Of a stretch of 64,000 nucleotides of DNA, positions 9,101-16,801 are shown piece after piece. Every line of letters starts with the position of its first letter. The first letter of the stretch is position 1. The stretch is from contig NZ_CP141832.1 in the NCBI RefSeq assembly GCF_043633585.1, forward strand, positions 2,604,001-2,668,000. The letters are read 5' to 3'. The notes under the pieces are model-generated. The model did no database searches. It saw nothing but the letters and a program-made list of their open reading frames with translations, and was not told the origin of the DNA. Origin of the DNA: Lacrimispora sinapis. Its GTDB lineage: Bacteria > Bacillota > Clostridia > Lachnospirales > Lachnospiraceae. The position numbers and the translations under genes are program-made.

Positions 9101-9325
9101 CTCCTGATCCTCCGGAGCATACTGGCTGCGCATCATGGATGGCTCCCGCTTCTGTCCGCTGGTTTCTCCAAAAAGAGCAAAGGAAACGGCATCAAATATG
9201 GTGGTCTTTCCAGCCCCAGTATCTCCCGTAATGAGAAAGATTCCATGACTGATCTTTTCAAAATCCACGATCTCTGTTCCTCCATAGGAACCAAACGCGG
9301 ACATGATCAATTTCAGCGGCTTCAT
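6167..9325 (-). CDS. sbcC: Exonuclease SbcCD, SbcC subunit
   Basis: This 1052-residue SMC-like ATPase is the partner of SbcD in processing hairpins and protein-blocked DNA ends. The N-terminal ATPase half has Walker A GDTGAGKTT at about 34-42 and a Q-loop, QIAMIAQGDYLKLLH. Two long glutamate- and lysine-rich coiled coils flank a zinc hook, CPVCGSTHHPE, near residue 530. The C-terminal half has the ABC signature LSGGESFMAALA near 950 and Walker B ALFIDEGFGSLDEES near 985. Length and order of parts are normal for the family. Its ATG overlaps the sbcD stop by four bases (ATGA), so the two are translated together. Confidence 0.95.
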   Translation of the reverse strand: MKPLKLIMSAFGSYGGTEIVDFEKISHGIFLITGDTGAGKTTIFDAVSFALFGETSGQKREPSMMRSQYAPEDQETYVSLTFSERGEVYEINRSPSYTRVSKRKNKNGEYTSVLVPAKASLFLPDGSEYPGNLRDINVKLQEIIGVDQNQFSQIAMIAQGDYLKLLHASSKERKEIFSRIFNTGIFSRIQMKLKDKNHLYYGKLEDNRKLCIHELRHMEFLEDSKYHSDWQELLEFKETKTEEIRDFLNKVLEEIREKEQILHEEQEQTGKQLLETKSHLSLAEEINQLFDALKNAQNSVMLLEDQKEAWQQKRERLIRAQMAEKISGAAGQLSEKNRDYENSAQRTERLKTELESLVQTLETVKIEAEERKKAADREIPGLQANLNRLQEAMPLYARWKEARKEYEQLKKEEREADTLLKGFETELTECKNRIHLHESSKEAVEKTANELAAVIQRNHELTERQQALKNLLAAWKDFLTARVKTEQCQAAAETAQKDYMQAEDTYNHRYNVFLAHQAGIMAETLIEGKPCPVCGSTHHPEKAGLSHEPVTQEMVEQAKKARNRAEELRSIAVEASIKALESCRHQEEYIKKESKKWLKDDVSFSQLENCLKEEIKQGELLLAEVKEKETASKEAGRCLKELVEYIKADRKKMAELEPQIEGARNTWQEKNLKAAASLVQINQWKERLPYPEEKEASSQIKWLENTINELQKSVDSAVEQYRHMAEAVKEKNGRLSSEMENLESRKLLAKQAAEEYKEALKAMGFETEEAYLKAKQPAQTMDQWKTEIEKYEKDLLRSRAILEEYLKQTKGRERIDLLPWKEKADRLQEKQKQLQKEETKIAGIHSKMKQAYETLNRLWKEREQLEEEYVLYHNLYRTANGKLTVSLDFQTYVQRQYFNQMIQAANRRLKEMTDGQFLLKCREFESLGKQGEVGLDLDVYSMATDKVRDVKTLSGGESFMAALAMALGMSDIIQRTAGHVSMDALFIDEGFGSLDEESRMKAVRILRALAGERRLIGIISHVTELKEQIGKKLIVKKNEKGSRILWDLDRIP

Positions 9326-10491
9326 AATCCCTCCTCCTCCTTTGCTTCCTGGACAATTTGTTCCATAATCTTTTCTGCTTCTTGCGTCAACTCTTCATTC
9401 CTCACAGCTTTGTAAAACTGCCGGAATGCTTCCAAAGGATTTAAAACAGGGACCATATCTTCTTGTTCCGTAAGGATTCTTCTGGTCCGTTCATTGTCCA
9501 CCCGAAGTTCCAGCAAATGGTCGTATACTTCCTCCAGACGTTCTCTGACGCGGTATGGCTCATCGTCATCTGTTAAGGTGATGCTTACAAAATCGTGTCT
9601 CCGTTCCTCTGTGCCCCGTTCCAGAATCTCTGCAAGACTTCCCCGTTCCCGCCTTACATCCTGGATACCGGAAAGAGGAAGAAACTCTAATTGAGGAGCA
9701 TCTTCTTTTCTGTTTAAGGTTACCACGGTGACCGATTTTTTATGGTGCTCCTCGCTGACAGAATATTTATAAGGAGTTCCGCAATAGCGGATGGTATCCT
9801 TCAGCACCTTTTGGGAACCGTGGATATGGCCCAGGGCCGCATAATCAAACCCAGATAAAACAGAAGCATCCACCCGGTCCAGACCGCCTGACATAATCAC
9901 CGCCTGTTCGGATTCACAGGTCTCCGGATCTTTTCCTCTGCCCGTATAAAACTGATGGGACAAAATCACATTTCTTTGTTTTTCGTCGATAGTCTCCCTG
10001 TCCAGCACAGCCCTTACTGCATTTTCATATCCATCGGGAGGATTTTCTGCAAATAATTGCCGTACATATCCGGGCTTTAAAAACGGGAGAAGATAAAAAT
10101 TAACAGGGCCGTATTCGTCCTGCAAAACCACTTTTTTTAAATATTCTTCCGGGCTTTTCGGAGGGAACACGGATAGGTGAATCCGGTGCTTTTCCAAAAA
10201 TGAACCGGCATAGGAAAGCCGTTCCGGAGAATCATGATTTCCTGCTATAATAAGAACCGTGATCTCAGGTCTTATCTCAGAAAGAGCATCCAGAAAATTG
10301 CCGAACATGGTATATGCTTCTCCCGAAGGTACCGTTTTATCATAAATATCTCCGCAGATTAAAACTGCGTCCGGATGATATTCTTTTGCATAATCCACAA
10401 TCTGCTTTAAAACCGCATCCTGATTTTCCTTCAAGCTCCGTCCAATCAATTGTTTTCCTATATGTAAATCGGATAAATGAAAAAATTTCAT
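9322..10491 (-). CDS. sbcD: Exonuclease SbcCD, SbcD nuclease subunit
   Basis: The 389-residue Mre11-type metallophosphoesterase supplies the nuclease of SbcCD. All the phosphoesterase motifs are visible: HLSDLHIGKQL at about 5-15, ICGDIYDKTVPSGEA (about 46), AGNHDSPERLSY (about 85), LSHQFYTGRG (about 185) and ALGHIHGSQ (about 222). The C-terminal capping region is rich in arginine and glutamate. It is the first gene of the sbcDC pair, with GAAGGAGGAAGC just before the ATG. Confidence 0.95.
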   Translation of the reverse strand: MKFFHLSDLHIGKQLIGRSLKENQDAVLKQIVDYAKEYHPDAVLICGDIYDKTVPSGEAYTMFGNFLDALSEIRPEITVLIIAGNHDSPERLSYAGSFLEKHRIHLSVFPPKSPEEYLKKVVLQDEYGPVNFYLLPFLKPGYVRQLFAENPPDGYENAVRAVLDRETIDEKQRNVILSHQFYTGRGKDPETCESEQAVIMSGGLDRVDASVLSGFDYAALGHIHGSQKVLKDTIRYCGTPYKYSVSEEHHKKSVTVVTLNRKEDAPQLEFLPLSGIQDVRRERGSLAEILERGTEERRHDFVSITLTDDDEPYRVRERLEEVYDHLLELRVDNERTRRILTEQEDMVPVLNPLEAFRQFYKAVRNEELTQEAEKIMEQIVQEAKEEEGL

Positions 10492-10564
10492 GCTTCCTCC
10501 TTCTCACTTAGTTTTTTTCATAATACCATAGTTACCGGATATTGGGTAGAAAGAGAAATGTGTT

Positions 10565-10605
10565 TTAAGGGGCGCAACAATAAATTCTGCTATTACGCCC
10601 CTTAA
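10565..10605 (-). terminator. Hairpin after dctP-like gene
   Basis: A 10-base stem, TTAAGGGGCG (10565-10574) with CGCCCCTTAA (10596-10605), lies three bases beyond the stop of the gene at 10608. There is no strong T-run in the minus direction, so this may be a weak or bidirectional terminator. Confidence 0.5.
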
Positions 10606-10607
10606 TT

Positions 10608-11714
10608 TTATTCGTTTTGAATTTCAATGATTCTATTTAAAAGCTCCTCCAAACCCGGTGTAAAACTCACCCGGACAATTTCTTCAAGATCCCTGGCCTG
10701 CTGGATCTCTTCCGGCGTTAATTCTGTTACGGTAACACCTTTTTCATCCATCTCATTTATTAGCCTTTCTTCCTCTTCTACAATGGCTGTCTTATTCCAT
10801 TCAGAAGCTCTTCGCCCTGCCTCTAAAAGAATATTTTGATCTTCTTCGCTTAACGCGTTCCATTTTTCTTCTGCCATCAAAACGATTCCGGGGCTGTAAA
10901 TATGACCGCTTAATAAGTAATAAGGAGCAGCCTCATATAATTTGTTGGATATATAGGCAGTTAAGGGATTTTCCCCTCCCTCTACATTCCCATGGCTCAA
11001 AGCATCTTTTAACTCACTGTATGGCATGGGAACGGGGCGTGCTCCCAATGCGGAAAGAGTATCCATAACAAGCACCGATTCCGGAACACGGATCGTCATA
11101 CCTTTTAAGTCCTCTAATCCATTGATCTTTCTTGTGGTAAATAAGTTTCGTGCTCCCTCATCTGTATAGAACAAGCCTACCATATTCGCCCCAACCTCTG
11201 TGCCTTCTGACAGGAATGCCTGTCCCAGTTCTTCATCCTCCAAAACCTTCCACATTCCTTCCCGGCTGTTAAAAATGTATGGAAGACCAAACAGATTGAG
11301 TTTTTTAAAACCATATCCGGTCAGAGCATTGGTATTTCCACGGTACATATCAATGTTTCTGCCGCCTCTGCGAAGATCTCTCAGTGATGTTCTTTCATCC
11401 CCAAGCGCATGATTGGGATATATTTCAATTTTGATGCGGCCATTGGACAATTCATCCACATATTCTGCAAATTTATATCCGGTCTGGGTAATAATATTAT
11501 CTTCCCCATTTACTTCCCCATAGCGAAACGTCAGTTCCGGAGTCTGGTATCTTGTGGCCGCGGCGGCTTCTGCCGTGGCCTGGGCCGCTTTAGCTGCCTC
11601 GGTCTCAGCCGATGACTGGGCTGCCTTTCTATTGTCTGTGCCGGAATAATTCCTGCAGCCTGTAAGGCTCACCGCCAGGGCTGCCGCAAGCAGCAAACTC
11701 AAATATTTCTTCAT
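10608..11714 (-). CDS. TRAP transporter solute-binding lipoprotein, DctP-like
   Basis: The 368-residue secreted lipoprotein has a signal peptide with lipobox SLTGC (Cys20), then an Ala/Thr-rich linker up to about residue 55. The DctP fold follows: GYKFAEYVDELSNGRIKIEI, the helix YPNHALGDERTSLRDLRRGG, and LEDLKGMTIRVPESVLVMDT with the arginine that normally binds the ligand carboxylate. PMPYSELKDALSHGNVEGGENP is the usual pocket signature. It should bind an organic acid outside the membrane. No DctQ or DctM membrane subunits are near it, so it either uses a permease elsewhere or has another role. Confidence 0.85.
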   Translation of the reverse strand: MKKYLSLLLAAALAVSLTGCRNYSGTDNRKAAQSSAETEAAKAAQATAEAAAATRYQTPELTFRYGEVNGEDNIITQTGYKFAEYVDELSNGRIKIEIYPNHALGDERTSLRDLRRGGRNIDMYRGNTNALTGYGFKKLNLFGLPYIFNSREGMWKVLEDEELGQAFLSEGTEVGANMVGLFYTDEGARNLFTTRKINGLEDLKGMTIRVPESVLVMDTLSALGARPVPMPYSELKDALSHGNVEGGENPLTAYISNKLYEAAPYYLLSGHIYSPGIVLMAEEKWNALSEEDQNILLEAGRRASEWNKTAIVEEEERLINEMDEKGVTVTELTPEEIQQARDLEEIVRVSFTPGLEELLNRIIEIQNE

Positions 11715-11787
11715 GTTCCTTCCTCCTGTATCTTCATACAGGTAGTCTGTCCATGAACGGTCTCATTTATTTGCTTTTTGACTTATT

Positions 11788-13623
11788 TTATAGTTTAAAA
11801 ATCTCCAGGAATGTATTCCCATACTTCTCCACCTTAAACTCTCCAACTCCTGAAACCGTGAGCATTTCTTCCTTTGTCTTTGGTTTTATAACTGCCATAT
11901 GCAGCAAGGTTTTGTCTGAAAATACGATATAAGGCGGAACTTTTTCTTCTTTGGCAATTTTAAGACGCAGGTTTCTCAGCTTTTCAAATATAATTTCATC
12001 TTCTTTTGTTAATTCTGCTGCTGCACCGTTTGGTTTTTTCATCTTTTTGCTGTTTTTTTCTTTTGGTACAGGTTCCTGTTCCTTTGCCATCTTCATGACT
12101 ACGGTTTCTTGATCTTCCAGTATGGCTTTGGATTTTTCGGTTAGTTTTACAATGGCATATTCATCGTTTGTTACTTCGAGAAAATCATTTAAAAACAAAT
12201 GATTCATAACCTGACGGAGTTTATAGGAAGGAACCTTTGCCAGAGAACTGTAATAAGGATTTTCATTCATCCGATAATTTCTGATCTTTGCCGTATTGGC
12301 TCCATGCACCGTATCAATGATGACTGTGGTGCCGTACCGCTGTCTGCTGGACTCCACACAGCCAATCAGTGCTTTGGAAATTGCCGTTACATCCACAGAT
12401 TCAAACTGGCTGATACAATTGGAACAATTGCCGCAGTAATTCTCTCCATATTCCCCAAAGTACCTTAAAATATAATCTCTTAAACATTCGTTGGTAAAGG
12501 AATAAAATGTCATCTTTTTAAGCCTTTCCCGGTCACGTTCTATGACGATCCGCCGGGTGAGAGGATCAAGTTCCTGGTTGTCCTGATTATTATCAACAAA
12601 CATCTGATTGGTGACTACATCCTGACCGCTGTATAGCAAAATGCATTCTCCCGGCTCTCCGTCCCGGGAGCACCGGCCGACTTCCTGATAATAGGATTCC
12701 AGATTTTTCGGCATATTATAATGGATGACAAATCGCACATTGGATTTATCAATTCCCATACCAAATGCATTGGTGGCTACCATAATGGTATTCCTGTCAA
12801 ATATAAAATCATCCTGATTTTTTCTTCGTTCCGCATCACTTAGTCCAGCATGATACCTGGTTGCGGAAAATCCATCTGCATTCAGCTTATCGCAGACTTC
12901 TTCCACCAGTTTTCTGGTCAGACAGTATATGATCCCACACTGGTTTGGATGACATTCCACATAATTTTTCAATGTGGCATACTTATCCTTTGGAGTCTGC
13001 ACGCCCAGATACAGATTGGGCCTGTCATAGCCGGTTGATACAATAACCGGTTCACGAAGCATCAGAATATCAATCACATCCTCCCGGACCTCTTTTGTTG
13101 CAGTGGCTGTAAATGCGCTGATTACCGGCCGTTCCGGAAGTTTTTCAATAAAATCCAGAATTTTTAAATAACTGGGTCTGAAATCCTGTCCCCACTGAGA
13201 AACACAATGGGCCTCATCGACCGCGACCATGGAAATCTTCGTGTGAAGTGCAAAATCTAAAAATTGTTCCGTCATTAGACGTTCCGGTGCTACATAAATA
13301 ATGGGGTATCGCCCTTCCCGTGCGTAGGCCAGGGCCTTATAATACTGATTTGCAGTCAGAGAACTGTTAAGATAAGCGGCGTGAATGCCTGCCTGATTGA
13401 GAGTTGTTACCTGATCTTTCATAAGGGATATCAAAGGGGATATGACCAGTGTGATTCCTTCCATCATAAGAGCTGGAATTTGAAAACACAGAGATTTTCC
13501 TGAGCCGGTGGGCATAATTCCAAGGGCGTCTTTTCCTTTCAGAATCCCGTCAATGAGCGTCTCCTGACCTTCCCGGAAACGATCGTAACCGAAATAATGC
13601 TTTAGTGCCTGAAATTTATCCAT
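11788..13623 (-). CDS. recQ: ATP-dependent DNA helicase RecQ
   Basis: RecQ is a 3'-5' superfamily 2 helicase acting in recombinational repair. I prefer the start at 13623 (MDKFQALKHYFGYDRFREGQ), giving 611 residues; an in-frame ATG nine codons upstream adds residues unlike the family. Motifs in order: FRxGQ at the start, TGSGKSLCFQIPALM (motif I, about 40), DEAHCVSQWGQDFRPSYLK (motif II and aromatic loop, about 135), SAFTATAT (motif III), and GMGIDKSNVRFVIHYNMPKN and YYQEVGRCSRDGEPGECILL (motifs V and VI). The zinc-binding RQC region has C(x)nYCGNCSNC near 375. A C-terminal HRDC domain ends with VSGVGEFKVEKYGNTFLEI. Confidence 0.93.
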   Translation of the reverse strand: MDKFQALKHYFGYDRFREGQETLIDGILKGKDALGIMPTGSGKSLCFQIPALMMEGITLVISPLISLMKDQVTTLNQAGIHAAYLNSSLTANQYYKALAYAREGRYPIIYVAPERLMTEQFLDFALHTKISMVAVDEAHCVSQWGQDFRPSYLKILDFIEKLPERPVISAFTATATKEVREDVIDILMLREPVIVSTGYDRPNLYLGVQTPKDKYATLKNYVECHPNQCGIIYCLTRKLVEEVCDKLNADGFSATRYHAGLSDAERRKNQDDFIFDRNTIMVATNAFGMGIDKSNVRFVIHYNMPKNLESYYQEVGRCSRDGEPGECILLYSGQDVVTNQMFVDNNQDNQELDPLTRRIVIERDRERLKKMTFYSFTNECLRDYILRYFGEYGENYCGNCSNCISQFESVDVTAISKALIGCVESSRQRYGTTVIIDTVHGANTAKIRNYRMNENPYYSSLAKVPSYKLRQVMNHLFLNDFLEVTNDEYAIVKLTEKSKAILEDQETVVMKMAKEQEPVPKEKNSKKMKKPNGAAAELTKEDEIIFEKLRNLRLKIAKEEKVPPYIVFSDKTLLHMAVIKPKTKEEMLTVSGVGEFKVEKYGNTFLEIFKL

Positions 13624-13748
13624 AGAACTTTTATTAATGCTCCTTATCATTTGCTTTTCCCATATTATACCACGGTATGGTTAAGTATGCTATATTGGAT
13701 TTTATAAAATTGCGGGGGGATGGGGGGGGATGGAGGTGTTATAGATTT

Positions 13749-13787
13749 CCCAAAGTGCCACCACCTGGTCGTTTGCGGCACTTTGGG
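13749..13787 (-). terminator. Hairpin between DUF3169 gene and recQ; low-complexity spacer
   Basis: The inverted repeat CCCAAAGTGCC (13749-13759) and GGCACTTTGGG (13777-13787) is a likely transcription terminator for the membrane-protein gene ending at 13910. The rest of the 13651-13909 spacer holds a G-rich run (13710-13736) and an irregular TTCTT/TATT low-complexity stretch (13800-13905), with no gene. Confidence 0.5.
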
Positions 13788-13909
13788 GTTAGAGAATTGG
13801 ATTGATGTTTGTATTTATATCTGTATTATTCTTTGTTCTTCTGTGTTTTTCCGTATTATTCTTTATTCTTCTTTATTTTTCTGTATTCTTCTGTATTTAT
13901 TGATATTGA

Positions 13910-14698
13910 TTACTTTATTAATTGTTTTGACTGGGAAATGGATTTTATACAATAACTTGACACCTGGACAAGCCAGATAATGGAAATAACAGTGACCGGC
14001 ATCAGGCCAAAATCCCAGATATTTGCTCCAATAACACAAAACAGCCACAAGAATAAACAGGTTGACTTCACTGACTTAAAAGAGGTATATGCAGATTTAT
14101 AAATACGTAACTGCTCTGCTTCATCACAGCTATTTTCCCATTCCTTTGCAAACTTCCGATCAAAGACACTTCCTTGTTTTTCAGGGTTTATCTCCTTTTC
14201 AAAATTAACGATTTTCTGCTGGGCAATTATGTTGCAGACCACTGCAAAAATAAATCCTCCGAACCAATAAATCATGTCTGTTGTATCTTTATGTTCAAAC
14301 GAATGAATAAGCAAATAAGACCCTGCTGCAAAGAAGAAAAAGCACAAGATTAATAAAATAGACGTAAACCATAAAGCATAGCTTAAACTGGTTTCAACTT
14401 TGTTCATGTCCTCTTCACTTTCGCCATCCCACAACTGATAAAGTTTGCGGCATTTTTTATAGAGATAAATAATAGGAAGCATCAATAAGACTGTTAATAC
14501 AATATTAGCAATTGGGAAAAACTCCTTTAGTAAATTCAATAGACGATCGGCAATATCAGCGGCAGTGCTTTCTGTTATCATGTTGGATAATATGCCAATT
14601 AACAAACCTACCAACAGTGAAAGCAGTATAATTACAGTAAATTTATGCAACGCTTTCTTATCCTCTTTTTTAATTTCATAGATCTTTTCTTTATTCAT
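13910..14698 (-). CDS. DUF3169-family integral membrane protein
   Basis: With the start at 14698 (MNKEKIYEIKKEDKKALHKF), the protein has 262 residues. The ATG overlaps the end of the XRE gene by eight bases. It has paired membrane helices at about 23-45 and 62-82, 105-128 and 138-158, and 210-230 and 233-250, with a soluble loop containing KQGSVFDRKFAKEWENSCDEAE. The SVFDxKFxKxWxxSCDEAE pattern and topology are those of the DUF3169 family. These are nearly always encoded beside small XRE regulators in Firmicutes. The molecular function is unknown. Confidence 0.8.
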   Translation of the reverse strand: MNKEKIYEIKKEDKKALHKFTVIILLSLLVGLLIGILSNMITESTAADIADRLLNLLKEFFPIANIVLTVLLMLPIIYLYKKCRKLYQLWDGESEEDMNKVETSLSYALWFTSILLILCFFFFAAGSYLLIHSFEHKDTTDMIYWFGGFIFAVVCNIIAQQKIVNFEKEINPEKQGSVFDRKFAKEWENSCDEAEQLRIYKSAYTSFKSVKSTCLFLWLFCVIGANIWDFGLMPVTVISIIWLVQVSSYCIKSISQSKQLIK

Positions 14699-14906
14699 TT
14701 GAATCTTCCTCCTCATAAATGAATATATCTTCTACTGCTACATGGAACACTTTTGCTATTTTTAATGCTAAAGTGACAGAAGGCGAATAATCTCCCCGCT
14801 CAATCTGGCTGATTGTCTGTCTTGATACTCCCACTAGCTTTCCCATTTCATACTGGTTTATCTTGATATCTGAACGATATTCTTTTAAGCGGTTGTATAG
14901 TGGCAC
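14691..14906 (-). CDS. XRE-family regulator paired with DUF3169 protein
   Basis: I place the start at a GTG at 14906, because AGGAGG lies seven bases upstream of it; the next upstream ATG lacks such a site. The 71-residue product is a single helix-turn-helix: LKEYRSDIKINQYEMGKLVG, then VSRQTISQIERGDYSPSVTL, then VEDIFIYEEED. It is the first gene of a two-gene operon with the DUF3169 protein. Two matching inverted repeats over its promoter are probably its binding sites, so it likely represses its own operon until an unknown signal appears. Confidence 0.88.
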   Translation of the reverse strand: MPLYNRLKEYRSDIKINQYEMGKLVGVSRQTISQIERGDYSPSVTLALKIAKVFHVAVEDIFIYEEEDSNE

Positions 14907-14938
14907 TTGGTCTCCTCCTTTATTTTTACTTCTTGGAA

Positions 14939-14997
14939 TTGACAACTATTCTTGTCATCACAGGGTATTATATCATTGACAACTTTAATTGTCAATG
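14939..14997 (-). promoter_or_regulatory. Consensus promoter with two operators for XRE/DUF3169 operon
   Basis: On the minus strand there is TTGACA (14995-14990), a 17-base spacer and TATAAT (14972-14967), a perfect sigma-A consensus. A perfect repeat CATTGACAA-N6-TTGTCAATG (14974-14997) covers the -35 and spacer. A second copy, TTGACAA-N6-TTGTCAT (14939-14958), lies at about the transcription start. The two centres are 37 bases apart. Confidence 0.8.
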
Positions 14998-15002
14998 ATA
15001 GT

Positions 15003-15414
15003 GTTCCTGAGATTTTATAAATGGATGGAAAAAGACTCAATCCTCTGTGTAAAACATACCAGAAAGACAGATGCAGCCGGTACGTTTTCCTTTAAGAACC
15101 GATGTTTCCAGATTTTAGACCGTGGATTTCCAATCGTAAGTGCACGCCGTGAAATTACAGTTCTTTTAAATCCACGCTTTGGGATACGTGTAGAATACCA
15201 GGGGCGAGTTTATGATACAATACGCTATCTAAAACCGCAGAATAAGAATGGAAGCACAAAAATATCTAAGAAGGTTATAAAAACGGTGGAGCCTCATTTA
15301 CAGCTTCGACACAGCAACGAAGAATGGAAAAAGATCTGGTGGATGGAAGATTATAATCTATCACTGAAATTTTTATATGAAATCTTTTTTGAAAAAAAAC
15401 AGTCGTCTTCGTAA
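15003..15414 (+). pseudogene. 3' remnant of an ISNCY/IS1202-type transposase
   Basis: The open frame encodes the C-terminal end of an integrase-like transposase. It has a charged segment CVKHTRKTDAAGTFSFKNRC, the beta-barrel-like stretch FPIVSARREITVLLNPRFG followed by RVEYQGRVYDT, and the tail EWKKIWWMEDYNLSLKFLYE. These are typical of the end of ISNCY-family transposases of clostridia. The catalytic core is absent: the 5' part is cut off where the XRE promoter region begins at about 15000. The element is dead. Confidence 0.6.
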
Positions 15415-15437
15415 AAGGGCATTGGCCCTTTTACGAA
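15408..15437 (+). terminator. Terminator hairpin after transposase remnant
   Basis: A perfect 13-base stem TTCGTAAAAGGGC / GCCCTTTTACGAA with loop ATTG overlaps the stop codon of the remnant. Confidence 0.65.
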
Positions 15438-15506
15438 AGTGACATTTTTAAAAATTAATCTTTAAAATAAAAATTGACATTTTCATAAGTTATTGACATT
15501 TTTAGG
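15438..15506. repeat. Terminal direct repeats of the ISNCY-type remnant
   Basis: TGACATTTT occurs three times in the same direction at 15440, 15475 and 15494, in a very AT-rich stretch right after the transposase remnant. Multiple short repeats at the ends are typical of transposase binding sites of this type of element. Confidence 0.45.
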
Positions 15507-15546
15507 TTTCAGACACGCTTTAGGTTAAGTAAACATCTACATTTTT

Positions 15547-15944
15547 TTAATTATTTATATACTCATCTTCTAAATCTTGCAAAAATGACTCTAAATCTGG
15601 CCAAACAGCTCCATCGATTTCATTACCAGATTCATGATCCCAATACGTAAAACTTAATCCCTCTTTATCAGGAAAGTAAGAACATAACCAAAATGAAAAA
15701 TAATTATCTCGTCCAAAAACAAACCAATCAGGACTAAATGGTTTGTTTTTAGATTGTTCTAAAGCTATATCTACTGCAAAAATACGGCCAAAAGGCAGTT
15801 CTACCTCTAATACAGTTTCGTATAATCCATGCAATATATCGGGTATTCCTTTTAAATTTTTCTTTTTGAATTACACTCAACTATTTTAACACTATCATAT
15901 TTATTTTTTAAACTTTTTATATAATCTTCTATTCTTTGCTTCAT
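15547..15944 (-). pseudogene. Frameshifted SMI1/KNR4 (SUKH-like) immunity gene
   Basis: A start at 15944 (MKQRIEDYIKSLKNKYDSVK) reads 30 codons to a stop within an A-rich run near 15850. The neighbouring frame continues without a break (KGIPDILHGLYETVLEVELP) to a stop at 15547. The joined product of about 130 residues has the late part of a SMI1/KNR4-type protein: PDWFVFGRDNYFSFWL, GLSFTYWDHES and WPDLESFLQDLEDEY. SUKH proteins neutralise secreted nuclease and deaminase toxins. No toxin partner is left nearby. The break could be a fixed mutation or a reversible slip in the homopolymer. Confidence 0.6.
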
Positions 15945-16220
15945 ATTAAAACTTGTATGATGTTTATAGAAGCAAAACACCATAACTTCCTTTCTTTTTA
16001 ATATCGTGGTTATAATACATTCAGATACTGTGGACTTTTGATTTTTTCCTGTAGCTTGACTACTTGACTGGAGTGTATTGCCGCTACCTTTATCTGAATT
16101 GTTTATCAGCTGGATGTTGCCCGGAGTTTTTCTCCTGAGTACTTATTTCATTCAAGTCTACGATGATAATCGTTGGTGGATATCACGGTATCAGACTTTA
16201 TGAAAGGGAGGTACAACCTC

Positions 16221-16437
16221 ATGATTTATGTTGGCATTGACATTGCTAAACTCAACCATTTTGCCTCAGCCATATCTTCTGATGGCGACATACTCATTGA
16301 GCCGTTCAAATTTACAAATGACGGTGATGGATTTCAACTGTTTGTTTCCAAGCTCGAATCTCTCGAGGCTGACGACATCATCATCGGTCTTGAATCGACG
16401 GCACACTATGGCGACAACCTTGTTCGATACCTTGTTG
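16221..16437 (+). pseudogene. IS110-family transposase, N-terminal fragment
   Basis: The start at 16221 has GGGAGG upstream. The 72 residues begin MIYVGIDIAKLNHFAS, the first Asp of the DEDD RuvC-like domain, and continue to DIIIGLESTAHYGDNLVRYL, the second conserved acidic region. It is cut at 16438 by the left end of an IS3-type element, and the rest of IS110 is not found on the other side, so it was deleted. The preceding 15945-16220 is the IS110 leader and holds no gene. Confidence 0.85.
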
Positions 16438-16510
16438 TGGATAGGCTACAATAAATTGGACAGATATTTTAAGGTCATGTAAAATAGAAAGTAGAAAAGG
16501 AGTTACGATT

Positions 16511-16801
16511 ATGACCGAAAGAAGAAAGCCTCGTTCCTATACAGATGAATTTAAGCAACAGTTAGTTCAGCTGTATCAAAATGGAAAAAGAAAATGTGAT
16601 ATCTGCCGTGAATATGATATCGCCACCTCACTATTGGATAAGTGGCTCAAGCAGTCTGCCATCTCTGGTTCTTTCCACGAGAAAGATAACCGTTCCACAG
16701 AACAACAAGAATTAATTGAACTGCGTAAACGAAATAAACAATTGGAGATGGAGAACGACATTTTACACCAAGGGTGGGCAGCGCCAAGCAAGCAGCGCTG
16801 A
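16511..16801 (+). CDS. IS3-family transposase OrfA
   Basis: The 96-residue DNA-binding subunit has an N-terminal helix-turn-helix: YTDEFKQQLVQLYQNGKRKC, then REYDIATSLLDKWLKQ. A leucine-zipper-like segment follows (ELRKRNKQLEMENDIL). The usual ending ILKQAALILGRK is missing here. Instead about 20 extra bases after ILHQ shift the frame, so the protein ends GWAAPSKQR; KQAALILGR is still readable in a different frame just downstream. The ribosome binding site GGAG lies before the ATG. Confidence 0.85.
   Translation: MTERRKPRSYTDEFKQQLVQLYQNGKRKCDICREYDIATSLLDKWLKQSAISGSFHEKDNRSTEQQELIELRKRNKQLEMENDILHQGWAAPSKQR

Noticed and set aside
13800..13905. Repeated TTCTTTATT-like units that might be a CRISPR array or satellite
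   Set aside because: Units are irregular in length, without conserved repeat and unique spacers; it is AT-rich low-complexity spacer.
14989..15002. Start of the plus-strand transposase fragment at an ATG inside the XRE operator
   Set aside because: The ATG is part of the palindromic operator; the frame is a truncated transposase end with no start of its own.
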